Positions 25,923-33,275 of a stretch of DNA of 60,081 bases are shown piece by piece. Each line of letters starts with the position of its first letter. Position 1 is the stretch's first letter. The DNA lies in contig NZ_JARDUA010000012.1 in the NCBI RefSeq assembly GCF_029360645.1, forward strand, positions 1-60,081. The letters are read 5' to 3'. The notes below the pieces were generated by a model. The model was given only the letters and a program-made list of their open reading frames with translations, was not told the DNA's origin and searched no databases. The position numbers and the translations under genes were made by a program. Source of the DNA: Pontibacter litorisediminis. GTDB lineage: Bacteria; Bacteroidota; Bacteroidia; Cytophagales; Hymenobacteraceae.

Positions 25923-26669
25923 TTAGGCTGGCAAAAGCAATCTTTTAAAATTTTCCCAAATTTTATATCTTACTTGATCGTGGTCATTCATCCAAATTGT
26001 AGCTAGACCTTTAACCGCCTCCCGTAGGGACTGTTCCCGAGTAAAAATTTTGTCTGTAAAGGTGAATGGTGCATCAGTTTCGGTAACAAGTTTATCTTGT
26101 GGAATTTCCTTAATAATATTTTGACCATTCTTACTTGATAACATTTTATGGTTAATAGAAAAGAAATAGCCACGTTCGACCGCACTTTTTAAGTCTCTTG
26201 AACTTCCAGAATACCAGTGCAAGATAACCTGATGTTGCGTACCTTTTAAAGCAGTCGTAAGTTCATCTATTGTCTCTTTAGCCGCTCCTCTGCTATGCAC
26301 CGTGATAACCTTCGGGTTTGAATTTTTAATTGAATCCAAAAGGCGTCTAAACACTTTAAGTTGTGTGTCACGGACTAATTTATCCTTTGAAGTGCCATCT
26401 AGCCCAATTTCGCCTATGTATTTCGCTTTAGAACATAGATTATCAAATAAGTCTGTTTCATGCTCTCGCTCTACTGCGAGTTCTGGATGCAGCCCAAGCG
26501 CCACCCTTATATTGTGACTCTCTCCGAACAGCTTTTGATTGGGAGCCCATAGCGCAGGGGTATTGGTAACAGTAATCGTCTTTATAGGCAAGTTGTCTTC
26601 CCTGTCCACACTAGACCTGATGTCTTTGAACAGGTCTAGGTGGCAATGGGTATCTACATAATAGGGCAT
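25923..26669 (-). CDS. qatD: QatD, TatD-family nuclease of a Qat defence system
   Basis: A 248-residue protein starting MPYYVDTHCHLDLF, with the TatD-type HxH metal motif (His8, His10), EIGLDG and later ITETDAPF-like (VTETDAPFTF) motifs of the TatD/amidohydrolase fold. It is the last gene of a four-gene minus-strand operon whose other products match QatA, QatB and QatC. A start at 26681 would overlap qatC by 11 bases; ATG 26669, 1 base after the qatC stop, is preferred. In known Qat systems QatD supplies a nuclease-like function (family knowledge). Confidence 0.88.
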   Translation of the reverse strand: MPYYVDTHCHLDLFKDIRSSVDREDNLPIKTITVTNTPALWAPNQKLFGESHNIRVALGLHPELAVEREHETDLFDNLCSKAKYIGEIGLDGTSKDKLVRDTQLKVFRRLLDSIKNSNPKVITVHSRGAAKETIDELTTALKGTQHQVILHWYSGSSRDLKSAVERGYFFSINHKMLSSKNGQNIIKEIPQDKLVTETDAPFTFTDKIFTREQSLREAVKGLATIWMNDHDQVRYKIWENFKRLLLPA

Positions 26670-26670
26670 A

Positions 26671-28077
26671 TCACTCAACAACAGTCACATTTTGTAATAC
26701 AGCTTCCACCTCTTCCAGCCCCCTTTTGTATACAGCTAAGGACTGGTCAGGAAACTCCAGCGGTCCAGTAAGCCTGATGGCAGCCGTTAAAAAATTAGGG
26801 TCTTGACGAACTCTTTCAATCATATACTTAAACGCCATAACATTTTCCCCTTTTGCGGTCTTATTCTCCACTTTTGCTGTTGATGCGTGCAAACGCGTTT
26901 TGTAAATATCAGTTCTGTAGCGTCTTCCTTCTATTAATTGATCATTATCATCGGGTTGGTTTGCTTTCTTCAAAGCCGCACGGCGTATGATGCACGGCAC
27001 ACACCTCCCGCAGTGCTTTCTCCCAGCTCCTTCAATATTTGCATTACGGGTAGAAGGTCGGCTACAAGACATGGTATCTACTTCAGCGACAAAGGAAGCA
27101 GCACCACTCTCCAGCAGCATCTCACCCTTGGTCTTGAACTCAAAGGGATTGATAACGTCAACAGCTATTCCTACGGCGTTGAACAGGCGCTGCATTAGGG
27201 TTAGGTAATAAGGGTGAGTTGTTCGGGTGCTATAAGCACCAATTCGTAAAGGCGTCAACGGAAGGTTGAGTGTGATAAACCCATTCTCTGGTATATAAAG
27301 GTTTTTCCTTGCATTGTTTTCGGATGCAGGGAGAGCTGTGGCGCAGGCAGCCCCCAAGGCCAGAAAAAGGAAGGAACGTCCTCGCTCCGTATTTTCACCT
27401 TCCATGGCTCTACCATGAAGCTTCGGTTTTCCCACCCTTACGAATGCTCTTACCAGATCTGGTGATAAGGTGCTGTAGCGATCCATAAGCTCTCGACTGG
27501 CGTTATTGCGGTACTCAGATACGTCACTGCTCTTCGCGTGCCCAACTAAAAGTGGTCTTTTGCCTTCATCCAAAAGTTTCATCGCACCAATAAAGCTGTC
27601 CATTCCCCCAGAGAAAAGGCATATATCATCAGTTACATACGCTGTCGGCTTCATCGTCCTTGTAGAGACAACGATACTCGCCTCACTTTGCCTAAAGGTT
27701 ATCTGCCATAAATCTCCCGTCAGGAAGTTCAGTATCTCTGTAATAAGCTCCTGCTGGGGCTGCCAGACAGAAACATCGCTCACTGGCACAAACAGGTGAA
27801 ACTGCCTCGTCCAACCGTCATCCGAGTTTCGGTACCGGTTGATACTGGTGTCTGCGGCGTAAGCAGCGCAGGCTAATGACAATAGGTCGAGCCCCTCCAA
27901 GGAAGGATTTAACTTAAGCCGACGTAGCTCCTTAAGCAAATTTTTAATGCTTATTCTTTGATCTTTTTGTTCTGTGTTCTGGATATGAAATGTGTAGAAG
28001 GCGGAGAACTGATCATGTTCAACCAACGCTCCTTCATCATGATTACCTATTCTTAGCTCTATTCCTATCTGAGGCAT
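26671..28077 (-). CDS. qatC: QatC, QueC-like ATP pyrophosphatase-fold protein
   Basis: A 468-residue protein with an N-terminal domain (about 1-140), then a PP-loop motif SGGMDS at residues 156-161 as in 7-cyano-7-deazaguanine synthase QueC. A cysteine-rich segment with CGRCVPC, corresponding to the QueC zinc site, follows near residue 360-370. In Qat systems the QueC-like protein probably modifies a protein or DNA target; the substrate is not shown here. It lies between qatB (5-base gap) and qatD (1-base gap). Confidence 0.9.
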   Translation of the reverse strand: MPQIGIELRIGNHDEGALVEHDQFSAFYTFHIQNTEQKDQRISIKNLLKELRRLKLNPSLEGLDLLSLACAAYAADTSINRYRNSDDGWTRQFHLFVPVSDVSVWQPQQELITEILNFLTGDLWQITFRQSEASIVVSTRTMKPTAYVTDDICLFSGGMDSFIGAMKLLDEGKRPLLVGHAKSSDVSEYRNNASRELMDRYSTLSPDLVRAFVRVGKPKLHGRAMEGENTERGRSFLFLALGAACATALPASENNARKNLYIPENGFITLNLPLTPLRIGAYSTRTTHPYYLTLMQRLFNAVGIAVDVINPFEFKTKGEMLLESGAASFVAEVDTMSCSRPSTRNANIEGAGRKHCGRCVPCIIRRAALKKANQPDDNDQLIEGRRYRTDIYKTRLHASTAKVENKTAKGENVMAFKYMIERVRQDPNFLTAAIRLTGPLEFPDQSLAVYKRGLEEVEAVLQNVTVVE

Positions 28078-28082
28078 GTTGT

Positions 28083-28916
28083 CTATTTTTGAGAACCAAC
28101 GATTGATTTAAAGGCGATACTGTAAATTTTGAGCACAGCCTGGTCTAAATTGTTTCGGTCTGCCATCTTCCCGCTCAGTTCAGGCACAATGCGACTATGG
28201 ACAAGACCGCTTACGATCTGGTATAGCTTTTCTTCTACTTCGATAGCCCTGGCAGGATCTGATGTAGCCGTTGTTAACGATCTTCCTACATCACAGATGA
28301 GCTTATAAACAATGCTCTCTTCCAGAAATACGGCCATCATTTCGCAAACCTGTGGCTCTGTAAGGCTTTTTAAGTCCAAGCCAGGCATGTCTTTCACCAA
28401 ACGCGTTATTGTCACCGCATACGCTTGTCGTGTTACGGTGTCATCCAGCAAGGCAGAAGTACCGCAGACATGCTCCATCAGTGCTGCTAACACCTGTATA
28501 GCAGGCTGATCTTTGTAATTATCAAGATTAAGCCTGGAAAGAGTGTTTGCTAGTCCGTTCTGACGAATATCACTAAGGATGATGCCAAATCGCGCTACCG
28601 CTTTACCAGAACGGCTCATCCTACGGGCAGAGCTGGATGCACCACCGCCTGCCTGTGTGACATAGTTCTTTAGTACCCGCTCAAGACTTGAATAATCTCC
28701 TGTCCGGACAGCCTCACGAAAGCCGCGCTGACTTTTATCAAAGGGGTTAGCTGGGCGCTGTAATTCTTCTATATCTTCTTTTTCATTGGCTTCATCTTCA
28801 GGATCTTCTGTCGGTTCTGCGTCATTCTTATCATCTAACGATTCTTCCTCATCGATCCAATCTGGAATCAACGGTACAGTTGGTTTAGGACCGTGGCGAT
28901 TAATGGATGTTCCCAT
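28083..28916 (-). CDS. qatB: QatB, Qat defence protein of unknown activity
   Basis: A 277-residue protein with the QatB hallmarks as I know them: MGTSxxxxGP at the N-terminus followed by VPLIPDWIDEEE, an acidic linker, and a helical region with RGFREAVRTGDYSSLERVLK and ARRMSRSGKAVARFG. It has no recognised catalytic motif. It lies 10 bases after the qatA stop and 5 bases before qatC. The identification depends partly on this gene order. Family function is unknown beyond being needed for phage defence. Confidence 0.85.
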   Translation of the reverse strand: MGTSINRHGPKPTVPLIPDWIDEEESLDDKNDAEPTEDPEDEANEKEDIEELQRPANPFDKSQRGFREAVRTGDYSSLERVLKNYVTQAGGGASSSARRMSRSGKAVARFGIILSDIRQNGLANTLSRLNLDNYKDQPAIQVLAALMEHVCGTSALLDDTVTRQAYAVTITRLVKDMPGLDLKSLTEPQVCEMMAVFLEESIVYKLICDVGRSLTTATSDPARAIEVEEKLYQIVSGLVHSRIVPELSGKMADRNNLDQAVLKIYSIAFKSIVGSQK

Positions 28917-28926
28917 AGTTTGTTAA

Positions 28927-30816
28927 TTATTTTAATTCTTCAATTAGTGCTTTAAGAGTTTGGTCAGCGTTAGGATCTTGTGAGATATTTTCAAAAAGCA
29001 CTCTTCTTGCTTGCTTACCCTCTGAACTTCTGAAGAAGTCTATTCTAGTAGGTAACCAGGCTCCTAAATCTTTCGGGGCGACGGAATTAAGTAAATCTAC
29101 TAGGGGAACTTCTAATGAAGCTTGACGCTGCACTAAATATGTCAGGCCTTCCATTGGTTTTGGCATGTTTTTCCAATCCCCCTCCTTCACTGTTAAGGTT
29201 TTAAGTTTATCAAAAAGAAGCCTTGCCAAACTATCTCCCAGTGCCTTTATTTCAGACTCGTATTTTACAAAAGTTAATCTGATACCTGAAGCTAGTGCTT
29301 CAAAAATCGGTGCCAATGCTGGAGGAAGGTCATCCGCTACTCTAAAGCTTACAGCGCGATCTCTTGAAATAAAGACATAAGGTCTTAGATCTACTTCTGT
29401 GAGCGAAGGTGCTTGTTTAGCCCATTCCCGTAGATTTGAGTTTATAGGCTTTTCAGTAGCTTTAACAGCTATTTTAGTCTCTTTTTTCTTGCCACTTGTA
29501 TCTTTCGCCTTATCTGTTTCTTCGAGTTGTTTTATAGTGCTTGATGTACCTTTGTCAGACTCAGTCGCGTCCATAACCACTTTTTCATATACTTCAGAGT
29601 GAAAGCGTTCGAGCAGCATGAGCTTTGCCAACACATCCATTGCCACTTTGGTCTCTAGGCCGTAAATCTTTGCGACGCGCTTTCGCAGAAAGAGAGTATT
29701 TAGAAAGCGCTTAATATTCCGTGGATTTCCTCGTAGTTCGTTAGCTAAAGTATTACCCAACTGTTCGGCAACAGCCAAAGTGCCTCTCAAGTCCTGGTTT
29801 TCGCCCCCAAATTGTTTTGCTATAAACTCGTAAGACAGCTCAGTATTATCATAAGGCGTTTCTCTTGAGCTCTCGAAAGCATGGCATATTTCTATAAGCC
29901 TGTCTTTATCATATTCTAAATGATTTTGCAGGAGCATAAAACGGATGTAATTCTGAGTCTGCAACTTATTCAGAGACGGAACCCTTATAGGAACCTGAAT
30001 CAGTTTCTCCAAGTAATGTTTCGTATAATCAGCTTGTGAGACAGGGAGATCAGGGAAATGGCGCCTTACAGCATATTCTATCATTTGTTCGTCTGCTGCG
30101 ATAACGAATACTGTTCCTTCAATAAATAGAAAGAGCTTAACTGCCTCCAGTATATCTATGACAGCCGATGGCAAGCAGCGATCTAAATCATCAACCAGCA
30201 CTACTAATCGCTCAACCGTTGATTCCTTTATCAATTGCTGTAATTCTTTTCTGAAAGCCTCTATTTGTGCTGGAACAGTTGCCTCTTCTGGTTTAAGCCA
30301 AGGGTCCTCCTCTGCTTGGACTTCAACATTTACATCTGGTGACGCTTCATCTTTTTTTGAAAAAAGGCTCTTTGCACCTGCCATTAACCCAGGTACACCG
30401 AATAGGGCAGTCGCTGGAAGGCCTAGCGCAGCCGTCATAGCTAAACTTCCGCCAACCTTTGCAACCTTAAGCCAGTTAATGCGCCTGAGAATTGATTTCC
30501 CAAGATCAAGCATCTTATCATTAGTACTTCGAGTTTTCAACAACTCATGTACTACGGCTTCCATTAACGCTGACTTGGTGTCTTCATAACCTTGGTAAAG
30601 CCAACCGTTGAAAGTAAAGCAAAGGGTCTGAGTATCACTCTTTAATTCTGTCTCAATCAGAGAGAGTATCGATGTTTTACCGGCACCCCAACTGCCATGT
30701 ATACCAACGGTTAAGGGCCGTAGCTCCTCTTCCCGCATAATCTCCACTATCGTTTGGGCAACTCGCTGATGCCCGAGAAGATCTAAGTCAGTTTCTTTGT
30801 CATTCCACATATACAA
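28927..30816 (-). CDS. qatA: QatA, KAP-family P-loop NTPase of a Qat defence system
   Basis: A 629-residue KAP NTPase. Walker A is GSWGAGKTS at residues 41-49, and Walker B is VVLVDDLDRC at 205-214. The stretch around 117-145 (LKVAKVGGSLAMTAALGLPA) is hydrophobic and falls between the two, as in KAP ATPases with an inserted membrane segment. It is the first gene of the qatABCD operon. Known KAP-type NTPases assemble at membranes and are thought to drive or sense a defence response. Its promoter should lie between 30817 and 31000, but no clear consensus is seen. Confidence 0.9.
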   Translation of the reverse strand: MYMWNDKETDLDLLGHQRVAQTIVEIMREEELRPLTVGIHGSWGAGKTSILSLIETELKSDTQTLCFTFNGWLYQGYEDTKSALMEAVVHELLKTRSTNDKMLDLGKSILRRINWLKVAKVGGSLAMTAALGLPATALFGVPGLMAGAKSLFSKKDEASPDVNVEVQAEEDPWLKPEEATVPAQIEAFRKELQQLIKESTVERLVVLVDDLDRCLPSAVIDILEAVKLFLFIEGTVFVIAADEQMIEYAVRRHFPDLPVSQADYTKHYLEKLIQVPIRVPSLNKLQTQNYIRFMLLQNHLEYDKDRLIEICHAFESSRETPYDNTELSYEFIAKQFGGENQDLRGTLAVAEQLGNTLANELRGNPRNIKRFLNTLFLRKRVAKIYGLETKVAMDVLAKLMLLERFHSEVYEKVVMDATESDKGTSSTIKQLEETDKAKDTSGKKKETKIAVKATEKPINSNLREWAKQAPSLTEVDLRPYVFISRDRAVSFRVADDLPPALAPIFEALASGIRLTFVKYESEIKALGDSLARLLFDKLKTLTVKEGDWKNMPKPMEGLTYLVQRQASLEVPLVDLLNSVAPKDLGAWLPTRIDFFRSSEGKQARRVLFENISQDPNADQTLKALIEELK

Positions 30817-31090
30817 TTCTTATTTTTTGATGCCGATTATTCCTCTGCTGCTACCACTTCAATGGCAAACTAAATCCCGTCCACATCTGCCGGGTTGTGA
30901 AGCTCCAGATATACTTGCTTGCTCGTATGCAATACACTTATTCTAGGTGTAGGCTATGTTGGCATTGGAGTGGCTATCATCTATTTTCAATGGTTGGGAT
31001 AGCATCAGGAATGCAAAATACTATAATTTTTTATTTGTTATATATTAAGTTTTTTATATTATATTTTAATATAATCCACTTACAGAAAGT

Positions 31091-31114
31091 CCTAAAATTG
31101 AATACAATTTTAGG
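31091..31114. terminator. hairpin between qat and abiE units
   Basis: CCTAAAATTG and its exact complement around AATA form a 10-bp AT-rich stem in the divergent space between qatA and abiEi. It may be an operator or an insulating terminator; there is no T-run on the plus strand. Confidence 0.4.
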
Positions 31115-31170
31115 TGCTAGATGAGAAGCAATCTATGTTAAGTTAATATATACTATAACTCTCTGTCTTG

Positions 31171-31204
31171 TTTGTCAAGTTTTATAACAAAAAAACTTGA
31201 CAAA
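31171..31204. promoter_or_regulatory. AbiEi operator: 13-bp perfect palindrome over the -33 element
   Basis: TTTGTCAAGTTTT at 31171-31183 is repeated inverted at 31192-31204 around 8 bases. The right arm contains the -33 TTG (31197-31199). AbiEi antitoxins repress their own operon by binding inverted repeats at the promoter (known family behaviour), which this site fits exactly. Confidence 0.75.
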
Positions 31205-31228
31205 ATAAGGTGTTACGTCTTATCTTTG
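31197..31228 (+). promoter_or_regulatory. abiE promoter (TTG ... TATCTTTG)
   Basis: A -33 TTG at 31197-31199 and -7 TATCTTTG at 31221-31228, 21 bases apart, match the Bacteroidetes promoter consensus. Transcription would start at about 31233-31236, downstream of a TTG codon at 31172, which supports ATG 31262 as the true abiEi start. Confidence 0.75.
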
Positions 31229-31261
31229 AAGAGTGGTTCTAAACTACATAGGAAGCAGAAT

Positions 31262-31987
31262 ATGAGCATCATGCAGCAAGTCCGGGAAAGAATCGAACAG
31301 GCCCAGCCCGGTCAGCTGCTGACTTATGCTGATTTTCAGGTAAATGACAGCCAGCTGGAGGCCCTGGCTGCGGCGCTCAGCCGCCTGGCCAAGCAAGGGG
31401 TAGTCAACCGGCTGGCAAAAGGCCGCTACTATAAGCCAAAGGAAACTGTTTTCGGGAAAGTGAGACCATCCGAAAAAGAGATCATCAAGAGCCTGAGCAC
31501 CTCCAAAGGCAAAGTCAAAGGGTACGAGAGCGGTTTGGGGCTTTACAACCAGCTGGGTCTGACAACGCAGGTTCCCCAGGAGGTGACGCTGATGACACGC
31601 AAGCAGCGCCGGGTAGCGAATGTAGGGAAAACCAAAATCCGTTATGTTCAAAGCCCCACCAACTTCAAGGAGTCTGACATTGACAAGCTTCAGGTCCTGG
31701 ACGCTCTGCGCGGTTACAAGAGGATTCCGGACCGCAACAGCGAAAAGACGATCCTCATGCTGCTTAAGTATATCAAGGAGTTAGCCGAAGGCGACATGGA
31801 CCGGCTCATGGAGCTGGCGCTGGACTATAATCCCTCTACCCGAGCCTTACTGGGTGCCCTGCTGGAGCAACTCGGCTATGCAGAGGAGGCAGACAGGCTA
31901 AGGCAGTCACTCAACCCGCTGACTAAATACAAACTGGGCATTAGCGAGAGCATACTGCCTAACAGAAAAGACTGGAATATTATATGA
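31262..31987 (+). CDS. abiEi: AbiEi-type antitoxin (DUF6088)
   Basis: A 241-residue antitoxin. The N-terminal winged helix (about 1-75, with LSRLAKQGVVNRLAKGRYYKP) binds DNA; the C-terminal part (about 80-241) neutralises the toxin in AbiE pairs. The frame is open from a TTG at 31172, but the promoter and palindrome overlap that extension, so ATG 31262 is chosen. Its stop overlaps the toxin start by 4 bases (ATGA), the usual coupling. AbiE acts as a type IV toxin-antitoxin and phage-abortive system; here it may also stabilise the plasmid. Confidence 0.88.
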   Translation: MSIMQQVRERIEQAQPGQLLTYADFQVNDSQLEALAAALSRLAKQGVVNRLAKGRYYKPKETVFGKVRPSEKEIIKSLSTSKGKVKGYESGLGLYNQLGLTTQVPQEVTLMTRKQRRVANVGKTKIRYVQSPTNFKESDIDKLQVLDALRGYKRIPDRNSEKTILMLLKYIKELAEGDMDRLMELALDYNPSTRALLGALLEQLGYAEEADRLRQSLNPLTKYKLGISESILPNRKDWNII

Positions 31988-32958
31988 ACCTGCACCAAAA
32001 TCCGGAGGTGTTTCGGGATGCCATTACGGCCACGGCAGAGGCCCTGCAGATTAGGGATGTGTATGTGGAGAAAGACTACTGGGTGACACTGGTGCTTTAC
32101 CGCCTGGCCCACTCCCCCTACGTGGAGCAAGCCATTTTCAAGGGCGGCACCTCCTTGTCCAAAGCCTACAACCTGATTGAGCGTTTTTCCGAGGACATCG
32201 ACCTGGCCATCAACGCGCCTGGAAGCATGACTAACAACCAGGTCATGCAGCTGATCCGCAAAATCTCAAAAGAGATCACGAAGGACATGGTGGAGGTAGC
32301 TGACCCGTACCGGACCAGCAAGGGCTCCCGGTTCCGCAAAACGCTGCACGACTACGGGGCCTCCGTGCAGGGAGACTACGGTCAGGTTACCGACAAGATT
32401 TTAGTCGAGATTAACTCCTTTGCCAGCCCTAACCCACACCAGCTGATGTCGATCAAGACCTACATCAGCCAGTTTATGGCTCAACGCGGCTTGCTGGACA
32501 TGATCCGCCAGTATGGGCTAGAGCCCTTTGAGGTGAATGTGGTAAGCCTGGAGCGCACCTTCACAGAGAAAGTGCTCGCCCTCGTGCGGGCTTCCTATGC
32601 CGAAAACCCAGTAGATGAATTAGGTAGCAAGATCCGCCATGTATACGACCTGCACGCCATGCTAAAAGCACCTGCAGTGACCGCCTTTCTGCACAGCGAG
32701 GACTTCTTTCAAATGATCAAGGCCGTGCAGGCTGATGATGCCCGCAACAGCGAATTTCAGGGTGACTGGGCCATGCAGCCGTTAGATGCCTGCCTGCTGT
32801 TCGCGGATGTAAAAGGAGCCTGGAATTCTTTAGAGACGGCCTACCAGCAGGAATTCCGTTCCCTCGTGTATGGTACGCTGCCTGACGCGGAGGAGATTGT
32901 TACCGTCTTGGGAATAGTCGCTGCACGCCTTAAGGCATTCGGAGACAGGAAGAGTTGA
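31984..32958 (+). CDS. abiEii: AbiEii nucleotidyltransferase toxin
   Basis: A 324-residue protein of the DNA polymerase beta-like nucleotidyltransferase fold. Motif FKGGTSLSKAY holds GGTSLSK at 54-60, followed by RFSEDIDLAI with Asp71 and Asp73. These are the fold's conserved GS/T and DxD features that bind the nucleotide and metal. In AbiE systems this toxin blocks growth until neutralised, and some members modify tRNA. It is coupled to abiEi by an ATGA overlap. Length and motif spacing look intact. Confidence 0.9.
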   Translation: MNLHQNPEVFRDAITATAEALQIRDVYVEKDYWVTLVLYRLAHSPYVEQAIFKGGTSLSKAYNLIERFSEDIDLAINAPGSMTNNQVMQLIRKISKEITKDMVEVADPYRTSKGSRFRKTLHDYGASVQGDYGQVTDKILVEINSFASPNPHQLMSIKTYISQFMAQRGLLDMIRQYGLEPFEVNVVSLERTFTEKVLALVRASYAENPVDELGSKIRHVYDLHAMLKAPAVTAFLHSEDFFQMIKAVQADDARNSEFQGDWAMQPLDACLLFADVKGAWNSLETAYQQEFRSLVYGTLPDAEEIVTVLGIVAARLKAFGDRKS

Positions 32959-33066
32959 TATGGACCTAATGTAGCTGTTAGACCCTGCATAAGAAGTACG
33001 GTATATAATCTATTCCTTAAATGTGCTAATCCATGCCCTAATGGATAGAATCACGGTAGTCAAAAT

Positions 33067-33113
33067 GAGAAGTTTTAAGGCCAGTATCTTATGGGATAGC
33101 CTTAAAACTTCTC
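33067..33113. terminator. 15-bp perfect inverted repeat between abiE and the methyltransferase operon
   Basis: GAGAAGTTTTAAGGC at 33067-33081 pairs exactly with GCCTTAAAACTTCTC at 33099-33113 around a 17-base loop. It probably ends the abiE transcript, since it lies 108 bases after the toxin stop; no long T-run follows. Confidence 0.55.
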
Positions 33114-33202
33114 TTAGCACTCATCCATATTGATATATACTTTATCATATTTTAGGTAAATTGCTAACCCTGTTAACAAATAAACCAGTCACTCTAACTC
33201 AG

Positions 33203-33233
33203 ATCACGGTAGTTTTAGAATAACAATTCTAAA
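33203..33233 (+). promoter_or_regulatory. regulatory cluster before the methyltransferase operon
   Basis: ATCACGGTAGT occurs at 33050-33060 and again at 33203-33213. Directly after the second copy is the palindrome TTTAGAAT-AACA-ATTCTAAA (33214-33233). The cluster ends 43 bases before the ATG at 33276. It looks like an operator region controlling the operon, as restriction-modification systems often need; no regulator gene is adjacent. Confidence 0.5.
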
Positions 33234-33275
33234 GCTGTGCCTTCTTCTGTAGTTTGATCATATAAGAAGTAAGAA

